DNA from: Micromussa lordhowensis
Lineage: Eukaryota > Cnidaria > Anthozoa > Scleractinia > Lobophylliidae
Length of the DNA stretch: 64,000 bases
Assembly (NCBI GenBank): GCA_964020085.1
Contig: OZ026608.1
Location: 5,734,824 to 5,798,823, forward strand
Direction: 5' to 3'
Positions 36,701 through 42,700 of this stretch are shown one piece after another (positions within the stretch are counted from its first letter, which is position 1; every line of letters begins with the position of its first letter). The notes under the pieces were generated by a model. The model did not search any database. It was not told the origin of the DNA and was given only the letters and a program-made list of their open reading frames with translations. The translations under genes were made by a program, and so were the position numbers.

Positions 36701-39700
36701 CGTGAATTATCTATGTACGTATTCATGGGGCTACGGACTAAACAAAACTTCTAATAAACCTGATAATTTTATGGTAATAGGTCGTAAGGTTTATAGGCTT
36801 AAGTATATGTTCAGTCCGTAGCCCCAAGAAAGTACTTGCAGAATAATTTGTTTGCTCACTTGCAGATTTGCTTGCTCTCGGGGTCATTCATGCATGCGAA
36901 TGGCCATTGAAAAACCCGACAAATGTCTTCATTTAAGGATTTGAATGAGTGCTTTGCCAATGTATTTAGTGTGCTAGCCGTACATATCGAAAGTACGGTA
37001 AAATGATAATATTTTACGAGTGAACTGCTGCAAGGTTTCAGGCTTTTTTTTTTCAGGTAAATTTTGCATATGACTATGCTTCGTTTGGAAAATGGCTGTA
37101 CCGCTTTGAAAGCTCAATCACCACTGACGAGTGGAGCCATACATATTAAGGGTTTTCCATATCCCGTAGGCAAGTTTACGAATACATCGCTTCCGCTAAG
37201 AATTTTCCTGTTGCGGATTGAGGTTTTGAACCCCAAAGGTCGAGCATACACCAGAAACGGCTTTAACTCTTGTGGCGTTAGCTCGCGATTTTCGGCAATA
37301 AAATTATTCAAATTATCCGCGGAGGGCGAATAAATTAAACACGGCAACCAATCAGAAGCACTACCAGGTTTTCTGGTAGTGACGTCACTGGACGACATTA
37401 TCGCCCAGTGCCTTCAGACGTCTCTCTCCCGAGACTTAGCGAGAGGAGGAGACGGCTGAAATTCAGGCTAAGGTCGTCTTAGCTAATCTAGGTGGGTCAT
37501 GTCTTAAATTTGATTAAGAACAAAGTACAAAATATTTAATACCACTTCTACACACTAGTTTGACAAAGGCAACTACTGCATCATTTTCTGAAACTTACAA
37601 TTGTGTAAGAGAAACAAGAAAATGTCTCCATTTTGTAGACGACCTCCAGCCACCTCGCACTAATTAAACAATAGAGTGTTTCTGTCAAGGAACTATCGGC
37701 TGATGGTGGCGCCGTGGAAAATTTGATGTTCTTAAAACAAACATTTGTCCGAGAAACGAAGCTTTGATGGAAAATTTGCTAGTTTTAAGAACATCAAATT
37801 TCCAAGGGGCAGCTATCAGACCGATAGTTCCGAGACATAAACACTCCATTGTCTTTATTGTTCACCTCTAAATTTTCTTCTGCGCACCAGTTCAATAATC
37901 ATATTGAATTGTTTTCAACTTTTGTAGCCGTGACAGCCAAATGTAAAATTTGAACAAGAAAACAGACAAAAACCCACTTAATACAATTTCAATTGTTTTT
38001 TTCTACAAGCCCGCATATTTACAGGAAAACAAATTGACGGACGAGTACTATCCATCCGGGTATTTCCTCGGACGGGCACTATTTAAACAATAGTGTTTCT
38101 GTCGAGGAACTATCGGCTGATAGTTGCCCTGCGGACATTTGATGTTCTTAAAATAAACATTTGCCCGAGAAGCAAAGCTTCGATGGCAAATATGCTAGTT
38201 TTTTTAAAAAAACATCGAATTTCCAAGGGGCAACTATCAGACCGGTAGTTCCGAGACATAAACACTCCATTGTCTTTATTGTTCACCGCTAAATGTTCTT
38301 CTGTGCGCCAGTTCAATAGTCATATTGAATTATTTTCAACTATTTGAGATGAAAGCCGTGAAATCAAATGTAAAATTTGAAAAAGAAAGCAGACAATACC
38401 TACTTAATACAATTTCAGTTGTCTATTTTCTATAAACCTGTTGTTGTTCGAAAGACGGTTAACGCTAACCCAGGATTAAAAGTTAACCAAAGTATTTATT
38501 TTTCTTGTATAGAAATGTTTTCCACTTCTTATGTTTTGTGTGGTTTGAGATTATTCGGACTCAAAACTGAGGGACAAGCAATATAAACAGAAAACCTCAC
38601 CGTAAAGTTACTAAACTGAAAACAAAATTGTCGCTTATCTTATCGGGTTAGCTTTATCGGCCTTTGAACAACCCGGCCCTGCTTGTTTACAGAAAAATAT
38701 ACAATCCATCTTATAGCATTGGTTTAATTTTCTTAACCACCGAAAACACCTATAAGACTGATCGTCCGTTAGAAAAAGTCCATTACATTTCCTTTCGTTA
38801 GTTTTACTTTTTCTTAGTTTCTTCGTATTTTCATTTTTTATATTTGTCTCTCTCGCAGCTAATTGTTTATCATAATCTGCCACAATGGAAGATTCAAATC
38901 AACAAATTTTTGAAACGTTAATTTAAACTAAAAACCAATTAAAAAAACATACACGCTTCAGATGTACATTAGATGCACACCAAGTTTACATTTTGTTGTA
39001 TTGCATCTCATGGCATTAAATTGGTAAAGTTAGTAAAGTTTAGGTTGTGTTACACTTGTTGGCTACAATTGCTGAGGCTGGCATTTTATAAGGTAGTTGA
39101 TCCAAATCGAATTTTCCAAACAGGGAAATTTTTGTCATGCCCCCGCACATCCTCTCTATGAACATTATTATTCCACCTACATTTCAGTGCTTATCAGGTG
39201 ATAGTTCTGAAAGTTATCGATGGAGCAAAAGAACTTCCAGACAATTATGATTCAAAACTGAAAGATGCAAATAACACCAACAAAGACCACTTGAACTTTT
39301 ACGTTGCTGCTGAGATACAAAATGTTCCAGTGTACGAGGAATCTTGGAAATTTAACGTTGGCGACGAAAAAACATATGGACGTTTTATTAATAAAGGACT
39401 GGAAAGGGGAGAAGACTTTGTCGTCTTCCAAAGGGCTGTGACCCGTGACAATGACGTAAGTAAACATGAAGCAGTAACCAGTACCCATACTCTATAGACC
39501 CTTTTCATAAATGACAGCCAATCATTAATTCTTTTGTAAATGTTAGAATTAACCTGGCTGACCTCGTTTTTGATACCGACTGCCAACCATTAATTCAACA
39601 GAATTTTTGCACTCAAGCGAGTGCAGTGACGCTAATTTAAATGCATGCAAAACAATTTTAAAATGTAGCCATTCATCAAAAGGGTCTTTGACTTAAGCAA

Positions 39701-42700
39701 CTGTGACTTAAGCAGTTGCAGATAAGTCCAAGGCGACATAAATGTGCTAATGTCCGTGACGTCATCGCCGCCATATTAGATGACATAACAAAAGATTTCT
39801 AACTTGCTTCCTGGCTTGTTTTGCTTGTGTCATCAAAGATGGCCGTCAATGTCATTTGAATCTGTTGGCAAACCACAATTGCCTTCGCGATAGTGCAAAA
39901 TGAACGCATACTTTGTAATGCACGCAGATTAATGTAAATACACTCTCAGTGGATATGACGTTGGTACACCTAAGCTGGATGTTCTAATATTGTTTTGAAA
40001 ACTTTGCTTAAAACAAATAATTGATTTTAGACAGCATTTACTCAAGTCTTTGTGCCGTGACAAAGTCAAATTGTTGTATTGCTGTACGTTTAAAGCAAAA
40101 CGTTTTGGTGATTTTACTTCATATATTTTACTTGATATATTTCTTCCAACAGAGGATTTTAACGGGAAACGTCAGTAGAGTTGCCGAAATTTCCATCATT
40201 CCAGAAGGCAAGTGTGTCATCACTTTGTAAGTCCTGTAGTTACCATAAAACGGCTCATGTTTGGTGCTCCGGTGAATTCTAGTAGTATTTTCCCTTGTGG
40301 TTAAAGTAATAAGCAGAAATTTAAGGACAGTACATGCCTAGTGCAGAGAGTGTAGTGCAGAGAATTACTGTACACAACTAAAAGGCATCGTGGGCAGTTG
40401 AACTTTTCATCTCATGGGTAAGAATGGTATCACCAAATGTGAAAAGTGGGTGTTGTATCAATCTCGTTCCAAGAGGCTGCAACCCTTTGGTTAGCACCTA
40501 GAACCGAGACTTTGGGAATAGACCATTTTACAGTTGTTGGCAAAGTGAACTGGCCTCTGACTGGCAGCGAGGCTGGAGTTGACCTTGTTTTGATACAGAC
40601 CTCTCTGCTTTTATTGTGTAAATCAAGTTGTTCTCATGCTAACTAGTTTACATTTACATGAGAAAAGCTTGAAGGTCTGTATCAAAGCAAGGTCACCTCC
40701 AGCCTCGCTTGCATTCATGGCCAGGTAACTAAGCACACAACTGTAAAATGGCCTATTCGCAAGGTGAGCAGGCTTTCGTGACAGCAGTTACTCTCTCCAC
40801 GCATGTATAGAAACCATTAGTGAACTTGAATGCATGTGCATAATATAGCTGGAACCAGGATTTTCTGCTCCGATGTTTGTCCAGAGAGTTGGGCGTTCGG
40901 TCAACACTGAGCGTAAACGCAGGGGATCTGGGGACGAGGTTAAAGTTATATTGTGTAAATTTAAATACTGCTGTGAAAAGTGAATTTGAACTCGCAGGTA
41001 TGCCCTTTATCAAAGACCTGCCTGCAACAACCATTTTAGCGGTCGGCGATCTAGCAATCTTGACATGTGAGGTCAGTGGAAATCCAGAGCCCTCTGTTAC
41101 GTGGAGTAAAGATGGAGACACTAACATACCGCGAGCTCAGTTTAAGAATGATGGACGTATTCTTGCTATTGATGATGTCTTGCCCATTGACAGCGGTGTG
41201 TATGAATGCAGAGCTTCCAACAAGTTGGGAGAAAGCCGTTCATCTACAACTGTAATAGTTGCTGGTAAGTTGCATTGACTGCCGTAGAACTTGATAAGTA
41301 CAATCAGACCTTTCTTTACAGACCTCTCCGTATTACGGACCCTTAAGGACTGTTAGCCCTGCTCCTTTTGTATGTCTATTTAAGAGTTTCGACTGAAATT
41401 CAAGTGCATGTAAATCAATGTAAATGCAAACGCTTCCCATTCTAGAGACAAGCACGTTCTTTTTCAACTTAAGCTTTCGTTTGTCAGGTGTTACAACTTC
41501 TAAGCAAAATTGTAAACACTTTTTGTGTAGTGGTTTTAATCAAGTTAAAGAAAATGAAGTATTAAAATTTCTTCCTTTAATGTGGGCATTTTTCTGCAAG
41601 GCTTCTATGACTGTTAAATTTTGTTAATTGATCTACAGATGATAAAATTTAATAAGTAACAAATACCTAAAAGCACAGTTTATTGAACATATGAAATAAA
41701 TCAGTTAATCAAGAACTCTTGTCCTATTGTGAGCTTGGAGAGTTGTTCAAACACCCAATCACCGACCTCAGATTGACCTCACGTGAGAATCCTAAAAATC
41801 ATCCAATCAGAAGGAACCTTGTCATCTACATACATGCTTGCAAAATTTGATCGCTTCAGACTTTTGTCCCCATACTCCCTCCACTTATAGAGGAGGCCCA
41901 TTACTCCCTCCTCTCTATCCAGGAATGCTCACAGTGGCCCTGAGAGGATGCCCATTGCTCCGCGTTATCCAATGTGTGCATCCCCTTGGGCTGTAGGTTT
42001 TGTTTTTCTTCACACTCCAGGGGTTCATGGAGCTAGATCATTAATTTACCACTTTGTCGCCCACTTCCCAATTTTAGCCACATAAAGTTGTTGTTCACTT
42101 ATTTTATGAGGAAACAAGGGGAAGTTGATTAAAGAAGCATTTGTTACGTGAAAGTGTATTTGAGTTTCTTTTCTTCTTACAGTACCACCCAGCATAAGTG
42201 AAGACGTTTCTTCTTCTTCAGTGATATGTGAAATGGAAACCCTCTGTACTTTATTCTGCCGTGCAACCAGCGGCAGTCCTTTTAATTACTCTTGGACAAA
42301 GAATGGCCAGGTCCCAGTTAGTGACGATATCAAAATCTTGAACAACATCATCGTTCTCACGCCTCGTGATGCAGAGGATTACGGAGTGTATGTGTGCCAT
42401 GCTACAAACAGCTTTGGTTCTACAGCTCTCAAAATCGTAGTGTCAGAGGGTCGGAAGTCTTCAGGTACGATAAAAGAGGTCTTGGAGACCCACATGGAGC
42501 GTGTAAAAAACAGAAGCTCGTTTTCTAGTTTAGGTCTAGATGCCGAGAAATTTTCATATGTAAAATACATGCATTGTGTCTATTTCCATTACTATGGTAA
42601 CATGGATGGCGACAGATGAGGCTTTTGTATAAAGTTTTTGCTGACCTCTTAATCCCAACATACATTAATTGCTTGCTGAAAAACAAATTGACTTTCACGC

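Larger units (their letters stand above)
35673..39197 (+). other. receptor intron 21 (3.5 kb), mostly mobile elements
   Basis: Contains a MITE (35899-36131), a 1.17-kb TIR element with a helicase-like fragment (36305-37472), two tandem foldback repeats (37676-38425) and a dispersed repeat (38455-38685). The remaining sequence is AT-rich and non-coding as far as I can see. Confidence 0.65.
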
